From Leptospirillum sp037442005 (GTDB taxonomy: Bacteria > Nitrospirota > Leptospirillia > Leptospirillales > Leptospirillaceae), in contig JBBIRA010000001.1 in NCBI GenBank assembly GCA_037442005.1, positions 47,076 to 111,075 on the forward strand: a stretch of 64,000 bases of DNA. Reading direction: 5' to 3'. The notes under the pieces were generated by a model. The model had not been told where the DNA came from. It searched no databases and saw nothing but the letters and a program-made list of their open reading frames with translations. A program made the position numbers and the translations under genes. How positions within the stretch are numbered: the stretch's first letter is position 1; each line of letters starts with the position of its first letter. Shown here in pieces: positions 15,961 to 23,284 of the stretch.

Positions 15961-16005
15961 ACGACCGGATTTTCCTCTGCGGGTACGAGAGGTTTGTCGT
16001 TTTTT
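15961..16005 (+). terminator. Second terminator-like hairpin in the gap
   Basis: ACGAC...GTCGT encloses a second stem CCTCT...AGAGG and is followed by six T (GTCGTTTTTTATAA). It could end a transcript crossing the gap. Confidence 0.4.
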
Positions 16006-16190
16006 ATAAGGAATCGTTCCCGGGTAGTTGGTGACCGATCAGCTGCTGGTTTTTGGGGGGATTCTCTCTTGAGATGAGCGCGAGCATCCGGGTGGACCGC
16101 TTTGGAGGAGATTATTTTCTCCTCTGGATGGGCTATTTTCGGGGAGGTTAATCACGTTCCCCCCGGGATTTTTAGGGTCTCACTTCTCTG

Positions 16191-16219
16191 TTGACAGAGC
16201 CAGGACAGGCAGGTATGAT
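16191..16219 (+). promoter_or_regulatory. Promoter P1 of the TPR lipoprotein operon
   Basis: TTGACA at 16191-16196 and TATGAT at 16214-16219, spaced by 17: a near-consensus sigma-70 promoter. The predicted start falls at or just before the Fur-box-like site at 16226, so binding there would block it. Confidence 0.65.
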
Positions 16220-16225
16220 CTTTAT

Positions 16226-16244
16226 GAAATTGAGAGTCATTATC
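16226..16244 (+). promoter_or_regulatory. Fur-box-like operator
   Basis: GAAATTGAGAGTCATTATC matches 15 of 19 positions of the classical Fur consensus, with the right half (TCATTATC) perfect. It sits exactly at the predicted start of promoter P1, the place expected for iron repression. Confidence 0.6.
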
Positions 16245-16269
16245 ATATTTAAAAATTGGCATCCGTTTA

Positions 16270-16298
16270 TTGACAGGTTCTCGGAAATTTCCTATATT
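16270..16298 (+). promoter_or_regulatory. Promoter P2 of the TPR lipoprotein operon
   Basis: TTGACA at 16270-16275 and TATATT at 16293-16298, spaced by 17. Its -10 box overlaps a 21-bp perfect palindrome. P2 is the nearer promoter to the start codon at 16393, leaving a leader of about 88 bases. Confidence 0.65.
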
Positions 16299-16315
16299 GA
16301 TACCTGGTATCAATA
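16295..16315. promoter_or_regulatory. 21-bp perfect palindrome over the P2 start
   Basis: TATTGATACC at 16295-16304, a central T, then the exact reverse complement at 16306-16315. It covers the end of the -10 box and the predicted transcription start of P2, the position of a repressor operator. I do not recognise the regulator. Confidence 0.65.
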
Positions 16316-16392
16316 ATACTTAGTCTCAGCCTGGTTTATTATTTTTTGGCCCTTTCCCTTATCTAAAGAATTTGACAATGTGGAGAATAGAA

Positions 16393-16983
16393 ATGCTCAA
16401 ATTACGAATCCTTTCCTTTCCAGGAATTTCGCTCCTGAAGTTCGGGTTTCCTGTTCTGACCCTTTTGGCTTTGGTTGCCTGTTCGAGTGATCCATTCGTT
16501 TCCCGTCAGGATTTATTCGGGCAATTTTCGAAAGATGAAAAAAAGGGCCATTTTCTTCAGGCAAAATCGGATCTGTCGAAAATCCTGAAATCCCATCCCT
16601 CCGATGCTATTGCTTGGAATGATTTGGCCTATCTGGATTTTCTCGGTCATCATTATCGCAAGGCGGAAGGGGATCTTGCCCAAGGTCTGGCGGTCAATCC
16701 CCATAATTCCTTTTTGCTTTTAAATCAATCCAGAATTCTTCTGGCTCAAGGCAAAAACAGGGAAGCCCGTACACTTCTCCTTTCCATGTTGCCCTCTCAC
16801 CCCTGGCCGAAGGGGTTCCGGATGATGCTGGCGATTGCGGATTCCCGCACCGGACATAAGGAGGCGGCCCGTCTTCTGTTCGAGGAAATTCTGTCCAGGC
16901 ACCCGGACGATACACTGGCCTCTCTTTATCTGACGAGACTCAATCGGGAGTCCTCCCGGATAAAGGTGTCGGAAAATGGGTAA
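16393..16983 (+). CDS. TPR-repeat lipoprotein
   Basis: A 196-residue protein. The N-terminus has a long lipoprotein signal (LLKFGFPVLTLLALVAC, lipobox LVAC, then SSDP). The mature part consists of TPR-like helical pairs: HFLQAKSDLSKILKSHPSDAIAWNDLAYLDFLGHHYRKAEGDL and NSRILLAQGKNREARTLLLSMLP-type repeats. It probably acts as an envelope adaptor. ATG at 16393 follows GGAGAATAGAA; two upstream starts in frame are weaker. The end overlaps the next gene by 8 bases, so it is co-translated with the outer-membrane protein. Two promoters and a Fur-like site lie upstream. Confidence 0.78.
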   Translation: MLKLRILSFPGISLLKFGFPVLTLLALVACSSDPFVSRQDLFGQFSKDEKKGHFLQAKSDLSKILKSHPSDAIAWNDLAYLDFLGHHYRKAEGDLAQGLAVNPHNSFLLLNQSRILLAQGKNREARTLLLSMLPSHPWPKGFRMMLAIADSRTGHKEAARLLFEEILSRHPDDTLASLYLTRLNRESSRIKVSENG

Positions 16984-18082
16984 GGGAACAAAACGCATTC
17001 AATGCGTCCTCTTTTTCCTGGTCAACGTGTTCGGGATGGTTTTGATGGTGAGCGGTTTTTTCTTCGTCCCCGGGCGGGTTTGGGCCGAGGATCCACCGCT
17101 TGAGCTGACGCCTCCTTCGGCTTATGAGGAGGATCGGAATAAGGATCTGATCCCGGATCTTGAACCGCTCGAGCCCAAATATCTCCCTTGGGGACCCAAT
17201 ACCAGCGGGCCTTTTTTTACGGGAACGGCAGAGGTCGAGCCTGTGGGGTCCTTTTTTCTGGAACCTTACTGGTTTGATTATCTTCAGCCGGGAATCGGGT
17301 TCTCCTCCCTCTCTATGCCGGAACGCATTTCCATCGGGTTGATGCAGAACTGGGAGTTTGATATGTCGATTCCGTTCGTGTCGAACCATGGGGAATCGCC
17401 GACGACGCCTGCCGGACAGTCCGTCAATTCATTTGGAATGGGAGATACGCTCCTGTGGCTCAAGCGTCAGTTAACCTCTGACGCGGATGTGTATCATTTC
17501 TTTGCAAGACCGGCAATCACTCTGGAAGGTCAGGTGACCCTTCCGACCGGACACTTCCTGAATTTGAACCCCCAGCTCTATGGCATCGACCAGACAGGGG
17601 ATGGGACATACGATGAAGGGTTGTATGTGATCGTCCGGAAGCATTTCAAGCCATTCATGTTTTATCTTCAGGTGGGCGATATCATTGAAAATCCGACCGA
17701 TGTGGGTCCGGGATTTACTTTTAACAATGGTCTTACCGTCACAAACGCGGCCCAGCCTGTTGTTAACGGAAACCTGCTCTATTATGCCGGCGCGCTGGAA
17801 CATGTGTTAAATGATCAGTGGGGAGCGGGGTACGTTCTCGAATTCTTTGGAGAGAGCCAGTCAGGACAAGGGGTATTTGGCGCAGCCAACGCGCCTGCCT
17901 GGTCATTTTTCTGGGTCGATCCATCGATCGAAGTTTCCTGGCCCAATGAAGGCGCCGTCACTGTGACCTGGGGAGCGGGCGTGGCCCTTCCGGTCTATCA
18001 GTCCAACTACCCTCAGACCTACACCCCGATGGGAACGATTACCATTTACTATAACGGACCATTCGGTTATCGAGGGGAATGA
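16976..18082 (+). CDS. Outer-membrane beta-barrel protein, porin/transporter-like
   Basis: A 368-residue protein with a signal peptide (VLFFLVNVFGMVLMVSGFFFVPGRVWA, cleavage before EDPP). The mature part shows alternating amphipathic strands rich in Tyr, Trp, Phe and Gly (SFFLEPYWFDYLQPGIG, WEFDMSIPFVSNHG, FFARPAITLEGQVTLPTG, YYAGALEHVLNDQWGAGYVLEFFG). It ends in TITIYYNGPFGYRGE. This is the look of a 14-18 strand barrel of the uncharacterised transporter group. The substrate is unknown; a metal- or iron-linked role is suggested only by the Fur-like operator upstream. Its 3' end overlaps convergent bioF by 16 bases. Confidence 0.7.
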   Translation: MGKGTKRIQCVLFFLVNVFGMVLMVSGFFFVPGRVWAEDPPLELTPPSAYEEDRNKDLIPDLEPLEPKYLPWGPNTSGPFFTGTAEVEPVGSFFLEPYWFDYLQPGIGFSSLSMPERISIGLMQNWEFDMSIPFVSNHGESPTTPAGQSVNSFGMGDTLLWLKRQLTSDADVYHFFARPAITLEGQVTLPTGHFLNLNPQLYGIDQTGDGTYDEGLYVIVRKHFKPFMFYLQVGDIIENPTDVGPGFTFNNGLTVTNAAQPVVNGNLLYYAGALEHVLNDQWGAGYVLEFFGESQSGQGVFGAANAPAWSFFWVDPSIEVSWPNEGAVTVTWGAGVALPVYQSNYPQTYTPMGTITIYYNGPFGYRGE

Positions 18083-19209
18083 GATGAATCCGTTGGAAGG
18101 TGTTTCCGGACAATCCCGGTAATCGTGCGGGTGAGATCCTCCTCCCACGGGAGGCAGACTGAGAGACGGATCCGTTCTTCCCCCGGGGCGACTGTCGGAG
18201 GGCCAATAACAGAGGTGATGAGTCCGTTTAACCGAAATTCCTCCTGAATCGCCTGAAGATTTTCAAGTGGTCCCCTGAGGGGGATCACCGGAGAGCCGGA
18301 GAGGGGAAGGTTGAGTGCTTCCCGGAGTGTTCGTGCCGTTTTTTGAAGGGCCGGAACAAGGGTTTCATCCTGGTCAAGAATGGTCAATGCTGCAAGATTA
18401 CCGGCAAGAACTCCCGGGGGAAGGGCGGTGGTGTAGATAAAACTCCGGCCAACGGATACCAGAAGTTCACGGATCAGCGGGTGACAGACGACAAACCCCC
18501 CCAGGACTCCCAGCGCTTTTGAAAACGTTCCGCTTAAAACCATTCTTTGGGGATTAAACGCCAGGGCAGCCGCCTCAAGCCCCCCTCTTCCTCCGGGTCC
18601 GAGCGTTCCTGTGCCATGGGCATCATCGATCAGTAACATCCCGTCATACTCATCACAGAAGCCGAGGAGAGCGGCAAGCGGTCCCCGGTCGCCATCCATG
18701 CTGAAGAGGGCTTCCGTGATGATCAGAAAGGGTTCTCCGACAGGCCGGTTTTCGATCATTTCCTTTAGCGTGATCAGATCATTGTGCGGGTAAATTTCAC
18801 AGCGGTTTCCCGAGAGACGGATTCCGTCAATGAGCGAGGCATGGATATGTCTGTCGGAATAAATGGTCGGATAAAGGGTGGAGAGCGCTCTGATCGCGGC
18901 GAGATTGGCCTGATATCCTGTTGAAAAGACAAGCGCTGAGGGACCCCCCTTGAAGTCGGCAATCGCTTCTTCAAGCAGGGCGTTTAAAGGATGATTCCCG
19001 GATAAAAGTCGTGACCCGGTGGCCCCGGCGCCATATTCTTTTGTGGCGGAGCAGATGGCTTCAATGACCGCCGGGTGTCTGGAAAGGCCCAGATAATCGT
19101 TCGATGAAAGATGATGGGTCCCGCTTCCGGGAAGGGTCTTTTTCCTGCCGCTTGAGGCGAGGTCCGAAAGCCTGGATTCGAGCAATTGCCTGAAGGTCAT
19201 CTGGTTCAT
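18067..19209 (-). CDS. bioF: 8-amino-7-oxononanoate synthase
   Basis: PLP enzyme that condenses pimeloyl-CoA with L-alanine, releasing CO2, in biotin synthesis. 380 residues, usual length. Key motifs are SSNDYLGLSRHP, GAGATGSRLLSGNH, DDAHGTGTLG (PLP Asp and His) and SGTFSKALGVLGGF with the Schiff-base lysine. It overlaps bioW by 4 bases at its start and the convergent outer-membrane gene by 16 bases at its end. Last gene of the bioB-bioW-bioF group. Confidence 0.95.
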   Translation of the reverse strand: MNQMTFRQLLESRLSDLASSGRKKTLPGSGTHHLSSNDYLGLSRHPAVIEAICSATKEYGAGATGSRLLSGNHPLNALLEEAIADFKGGPSALVFSTGYQANLAAIRALSTLYPTIYSDRHIHASLIDGIRLSGNRCEIYPHNDLITLKEMIENRPVGEPFLIITEALFSMDGDRGPLAALLGFCDEYDGMLLIDDAHGTGTLGPGGRGGLEAAALAFNPQRMVLSGTFSKALGVLGGFVVCHPLIRELLVSVGRSFIYTTALPPGVLAGNLAALTILDQDETLVPALQKTARTLREALNLPLSGSPVIPLRGPLENLQAIQEEFRLNGLITSVIGPPTVAPGEERIRLSVCLPWEEDLTRTITGIVRKHLPTDSSHSPR

Positions 19210-20105
19210 TCTGTCTCCCGGGAGAGGTGGTCAAGAAGGTCTGGTGAAGAAGAGGGAGGGGCAATGGACATGATCGAATCAAACAGAACCGCCTGTTTTG
19301 TCAGTGACAGGGTCAACTCTAAAATCTCGCTCCGGGTGGGATTTTTCCCGAGGAGATAGATTCTCCCGCCACCGGGGTGACCTTCCGGTTTGAGATGGGG
19401 CAGACGGATATAGCCGGTCTTTTGTGTGGCGATGTACCCAGTCGTATAGCCTGGGTCATCGGACAGGCAAACCTCGAGAAGGACGAGCGGGTGGGCGGTG
19501 ACCTTTGTGGCCAGCATCAGCGCTTCAGGAAAGCGTCTTCCGGTGATTCCGGCGCTTTGTGCCTCCTCCATGAGTTGTTTCCGGACGGTTGGCAAGATCC
19601 CGATATGGGAAGTCCGGACCCCGCCATCGGGGAGACTGATGATCTTTCCGGAAGAGGACATCAGCGTCGCCCCCCATTCGGCGGGGTAGCCGGGTTCAAG
19701 AAACAGGCGGACCTGTTCTAAGACCTTTCTTGCTGTTTCCGAAGCCCCGCTCTTCTCCTTAAGCAGTGCCCTCAGCGCCTCCTCCAGAAAAGATCGAGTG
19801 GTTTCGGGATTGTCAGAGGCAAGCTGTCGTACCGGCAGAAGAGCGCACCTCTTGAGCGCACTTTCCCGGACCCCCTCTACTTTAATGGACAGGGAAAGCT
19901 CCTGCCGGGAGGATCTGTCGCATGAGCCAAGACCCTGCAGAAGGAGACGGTGAATTCCCGATTCTAGACCCTCTTCTTCGAGGAGATCTTCTCCCCCCGA
20001 GAGATGTCTGCCTGCCATTGAGGCTCTCATCCGGACCGAGTAAAAACCGGAGGGCAGCCCGGTCTTCTCTTCTTTTGCCAACATGCCGCTTTTTTCTTCA
20101 GCCAT
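19206..20105 (-). CDS. bioW: 6-carboxyhexanoate-CoA ligase (pimeloyl-CoA synthetase)
   Basis: Makes pimeloyl-CoA from free pimelate, CoA and ATP, supplying BioF. YSVRMRASMAGRHLSGGEDLL is the BioW N-terminal signature. GRRFPEALMLATKVTAHP, SDDPGYTTGYIATQKTGYIRLPHLK and GGGRIYLLG are further hallmarks. With 299 residues it is about 40-50 longer than typical BioW, owing to about 20 extra residues at the N-terminus and a short C-terminal tail. The ATG overlaps the bioB stop region. BioW implies a route to biotin through free pimelate rather than the BioC-BioH route. bioA and bioD are not in the window. Confidence 0.9.
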   Translation of the reverse strand: MAEEKSGMLAKEEKTGLPSGFYSVRMRASMAGRHLSGGEDLLEEEGLESGIHRLLLQGLGSCDRSSRQELSLSIKVEGVRESALKRCALLPVRQLASDNPETTRSFLEEALRALLKEKSGASETARKVLEQVRLFLEPGYPAEWGATLMSSSGKIISLPDGGVRTSHIGILPTVRKQLMEEAQSAGITGRRFPEALMLATKVTAHPLVLLEVCLSDDPGYTTGYIATQKTGYIRLPHLKPEGHPGGGRIYLLGKNPTRSEILELTLSLTKQAVLFDSIMSIAPPSSSPDLLDHLSRETE

Positions 20106-21264
20106 GAACAGGTTCCGCGTTGGATCCCTTTTTCCCCTCCGTGGTCAGGGTGATCGGAGACCACGATGGATCCTGTGGTGTACGGGGATGGATCGGCGTC
20201 TCTCGGGCGGACGGGGTTGGATCCTTGAGCTCTTTTCCTGTCAATGGATCGGGAGAGAGAGTGTGTCCCTGGTCCCTGATCATTGCGATATCCTCAAGCG
20301 GAGGTCTTCCCATCCGGGTCAGATAGTTTCCGATCATGACACCATCGGCGCCATGGCGGAAAATTTCCGGATGGCGGCTACCTAAAGCCTGCACCCTTCC
20401 TCCGGTGATTCTGATTTCTTTTCGGGGAAGCATATACCGGGCAACGGCAATGGATCGAAGGGCGTCTTTGGCTTCGATCCCGGCTCCTTCATCATAGAGA
20501 GGTGTTCCTGGTATCGGAACGAGAAAGTTTAACGGGATCGAGTCAACGTCAAGATCCCTCAGGGAGGCCAGCATGGAGACACGATCTTCTTCTGTCTCAC
20601 CCAGCCCGAAAATCCCCCCTGAACAGACTGAAATCCCTTTCGCCTGAGCCCTGCGAATGGTCTCAACCCGGTCTTCCCATTTGTGAGTGGTGACGATGTT
20701 TCCAAAATATTCCCGGGATGTTTCGAGATTATGGTGGAGCCGATTCAGTCCGGCCTCTTTCAGTTGATCAAGGACTTCTTCCGAGAGAATGCCCAGAGTG
20801 GCACAGGACCAGACCCCGACATCTTTTCTGACTGTTTGGATGGACTGGCAGATCGAGTCCACTTCCAGCGGGTCGGACAAGCCCCGGCCAGAGGTGGCGA
20901 CGCAAAATCGCCGGGCCCCGTTTTCGACGGCAAGCCGGGCGGTCTCCTGAATCTGCGCGGCCGGGACGATGGCGAATCCGGGAGAGATCGTGGTGTGGTG
21001 GGAGGACTGGGAGCAGAAGTGACAGTCTTCCCCGCACCCTCCGGATTTGGCATTCATGACCGTACAGGGATCAATGGCATTGCCCCGGAAGGCTTCCCGG
21101 ATCCGGTTTGCCCCTTCCATCACCGGTTCAGAGAGGGCTTGCGGTAAAGAAAAAATCCAGAGGGCATCAGCCTGACTGATGCCGATGCCTGAGAGAGCGG
21201 TTTCAGTCAGGCGGGAAAGCCGTTCGAGGCATTCTTCCTGGTGGCTGTCTCCGGAAAAAGACAT
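20098..21264 (-). CDS. bioB: Biotin synthase
   Basis: Radical-SAM enzyme that inserts sulfur into dethiobiotin. The [4Fe-4S] motif is GGCGEDCHFCSQ (Cys77, Cys81, Cys84). The family pattern continues with GVWSCATLG, LNRLHHNLETSREYF, GGIFGLGET and PLNFLVPIPGTPL. About 388 residues. The last 45 (after DQGHTLSPDPLTG) form a Pro/Thr/Ser-rich tail beyond the normal end of the barrel. ATG at 21264 follows AAAGGACTCTGACC; the frame is open 27 codons further up without conserved sequence. First gene of the biotin operon. Confidence 0.95.
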   Translation of the reverse strand: MSFSGDSHQEECLERLSRLTETALSGIGISQADALWIFSLPQALSEPVMEGANRIREAFRGNAIDPCTVMNAKSGGCGEDCHFCSQSSHHTTISPGFAIVPAAQIQETARLAVENGARRFCVATSGRGLSDPLEVDSICQSIQTVRKDVGVWSCATLGILSEEVLDQLKEAGLNRLHHNLETSREYFGNIVTTHKWEDRVETIRRAQAKGISVCSGGIFGLGETEEDRVSMLASLRDLDVDSIPLNFLVPIPGTPLYDEGAGIEAKDALRSIAVARYMLPRKEIRITGGRVQALGSRHPEIFRHGADGVMIGNYLTRMGRPPLEDIAMIRDQGHTLSPDPLTGKELKDPTPSARETPIHPRTPQDPSWSPITLTTEGKKGSNAEPVHG

Positions 21265-21501
21265 GGTCAGAGTCCTTTCAGTGAAATAATGGGGGTGTTG
21301 AAACGGTCGGACACGGCAAAAGACGGCGTTCAGTTGAGGAGTCATGAAATCAATGGTAGTCCGTCCGGAGCTTTTTAGGAAGGGGGTTCTCTTTTGAGCG
21401 GCTTCTTTCTCCAGAGGAGTTTGGACGTCAACACCAGTCTTTTTTCAGGGATTTAAAGGAAAGGGGGCATGCCGCCCCCTTTGGGAAACCGGTGTGATCG
21501 C

Positions 21502-22590
21502 TCAGTCAAGAGTGGGGTAGTCGGTATAGCCTTTGGTTCCGCCCCCATAAAACGTATTGGGGTCCGGGGTATTGAGCGGAGATCCCTTCTTGAAGCGCTC
21601 CACAAGGTCAGGATTGGCCAGAAAGGGCCGGCCATAGGCGACAAGGTCCGCCAACCCTTCCGTAAGGATCCTGTTGCCTTTGTCGCGGTTGTATTCGCCG
21701 GCCACCATGAGTGTCCCCGTCGTCAAGGGTCTGAAGAAACGGGCGGAAAGATCCGGGGTCGGGTGCTCTCCTTCCGGAACAGCCGGTTCGATCAGATGAA
21801 TATACGAAAGGTTCATGGCGGAAATCTTTTTCACCACATAGCCGAAGGTTTCCTGGGGATGGGAATCTCCCATGTCATTAAATGTTCCACCCGGGGAAAG
21901 CCTGACACCGACCCGGTCTTTGCCAAAGACAACAGAAACGGCTTCGAGGACCTCAAGAAGCAGCCGGGCGCGGTTTTCCACGCTTCCGCCATACTGGTCT
22001 TTCCGGAGGTTTGTGCTGTCTTCGAGGAACTGGTCCAGAAGATATCCATTGGCTCCATGGACTTCAACCCCGTCAAAGCCGGCATTTTTTGCATTTTGTG
22101 CCGCGGTCTGAAATTCCCGGATGATCCCGGGAATCTCGGAGAGTTCCAGCGCGCGCGGCGTTGGGATCTCTTTCGGACCCTGTGGCGTATAAGCGGTGAC
22201 TCCTCTCGGCGCAATGGACGATGGCGCAACCGGGAGTTGTCCTGAATGAAAGTCCGGGTGGGAAATTCGTCCGACATGCCAGAGCTGAAGAAAAATCAGT
22301 CCGCCATTCTGGTGAACGGCCCCGGTGATCTTTTTCCATCCCTCAACCTGCTTCTGGGAATAGATTCCGGGAGTCTGGATATATCCCTGGCCCAACGCCG
22401 AAATCTGGGTGGCCTCCGTAATAATCAGTCCTGCAGAGCCACGCTGCTGGTAGTAGGGGATCATGATTTCAGAAGGGACATTCTCCGCTCCGGCCCGGCT
22501 TCGGGTCATTGGTGCCATCACCATCCTGTTCTTGAGCGTGTAGGTGCCCAGCTTGTAAGGCGTGAAGAGATCAACTGAAGTCTGGTTCAT
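21502..22590 (-). CDS. Old Yellow Enzyme family alkene reductase
   Basis: FMN-dependent NAD(P)H oxidoreductase that reduces activated C=C bonds of electrophiles. 362 residues from the ATG at 22590, which has AAGGAGG at 9 bases; a second ATG at 22599 touches that site. Motifs are FTPYKLGTYTLKNRMVMAPMTRSRA, LFQLWHVGRISHP-like LQLWHVGRISHPDF, VEVHGANGYLLDQFL (substrate His/Asn) and GRPFLANPDLVERF. The closest resemblance is to NemA-type N-ethylmaleimide reductases. It follows the Rrf2 regulator gene on the same strand by about 120 bases, so it is a likely target. Confidence 0.93.
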   Translation of the reverse strand: MNQTSVDLFTPYKLGTYTLKNRMVMAPMTRSRAGAENVPSEIMIPYYQQRGSAGLIITEATQISALGQGYIQTPGIYSQKQVEGWKKITGAVHQNGGLIFLQLWHVGRISHPDFHSGQLPVAPSSIAPRGVTAYTPQGPKEIPTPRALELSEIPGIIREFQTAAQNAKNAGFDGVEVHGANGYLLDQFLEDSTNLRKDQYGGSVENRARLLLEVLEAVSVVFGKDRVGVRLSPGGTFNDMGDSHPQETFGYVVKKISAMNLSYIHLIEPAVPEGEHPTPDLSARFFRPLTTGTLMVAGEYNRDKGNRILTEGLADLVAYGRPFLANPDLVERFKKGSPLNTPDPNTFYGGGTKGYTDYPTLD

Positions 22591-22713
22591 CGGGAACATC
22601 CTCCTTGACGCTAAAAAATAAAGAGATCATTGATGCCATTTTATCAAAGAGTCCGGACGCCCCTTTATAAGAGGTCCGGATTGTTTCATGCGGTGATCGG
22701 TCGCTTTGTCCGG

Positions 22714-23157
22714 TCAGGGGATCCCCGCAATCAGGTCCGACAGGCTGGTTTTTCCAAGGCTTGCTTCCAGCGATTCTGAAACCGAAAAAAACACGGGTTC
22801 GATCAATTGGTACATATGAACACTGACCGGGCAATCCTTATTGGGAGGATTGGGGTTAAAGGAAAAAAGCGTTTCTCCGCCCACCGCCTTCAAAATGTCG
22901 AGAAGCGTGATTTGATCCGGGGGCTTTGCCAGCGCAACACCACCGCCCTTTCCTTCAAGTGCTTTGACCAGTCCGGCTTTTTTGAGATCAAGGAGCATAC
23001 GGCGGACAACAACCGGATTGGTGTTGATACTCTTGGCCAGTAGTCCGGAGCTGACCCACGGCCAATGGCCCTCCTGATGGGAGGAAGAATGATCAGGAAG
23101 ATACCCGAGCCCCACCATAATATGTGTTGCCATTGCCAGGCGACTGTTTGCTGCCAT
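22714..23157 (-). CDS. Rrf2-family transcription regulator
   Basis: A 147-residue winged-helix regulator: SSGLLAKSINTNPVVVRRMLLDLKKAGLVKALEGKGGGVALAKPPDQITLLDILKAV is the typical Rrf2 helix-turn-helix and wing. Only one cysteine (NKDCPVSV) is present in the region where IscR and NsrR hold three Fe-S ligands, so an Fe-S cluster of that type is unlikely; the protein looks closer to YwnA-type or cysteine-sensing members. It lies just upstream of the alkene reductase gene, probably regulating it in response to electrophile or redox stress (inference). Confidence 0.88.
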   Translation of the reverse strand: MAANSRLAMATHIMVGLGYLPDHSSSHQEGHWPWVSSGLLAKSINTNPVVVRRMLLDLKKAGLVKALEGKGGGVALAKPPDQITLLDILKAVGGETLFSFNPNPPNKDCPVSVHMYQLIEPVFFSVSESLEASLGKTSLSDLIAGIP

Positions 23158-23284
23158 ACTGTAACTCTATTTGTTATAGATCGTGAAGTCAATCTGGTCC
23201 GGCCTGTCCGGCTTATCCGAAACGGTAAGGCTCATTTGTTTACAGGGGCCAGAATCATCCGGGGAAATAGAAAGGAAGACCCGC

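Larger units (their letters stand above)
15417..16190. other. Structured, gene-poor region
   Basis: About 770 bases without a normal protein gene, rich in hairpins. GGGAG-TACG-CTCCC (a UNCG-type tetraloop) lies near 15600. TTTCC-TATTTT-GGAAA lies near 15760. There are terminator-like stems at 15815-15867 and 15961-16005, and a stem GAGGAGA-TTATTT-TCTCCTC near 16105-16125. None matches a riboswitch, tmRNA, RNase P, SRP or 6S RNA that I can recognise by eye. Confidence 0.5.

Noticed and set aside
15547..16010. Possible tmRNA, RNase P RNA, 6S or SRP RNA, or a known riboswitch
   Set aside because: I looked for the tmRNA resume/TFAM ends, RNase P conserved blocks, the SRP GGAAG apical loop and TPP/cobalamin/fluoride signatures and saw none.
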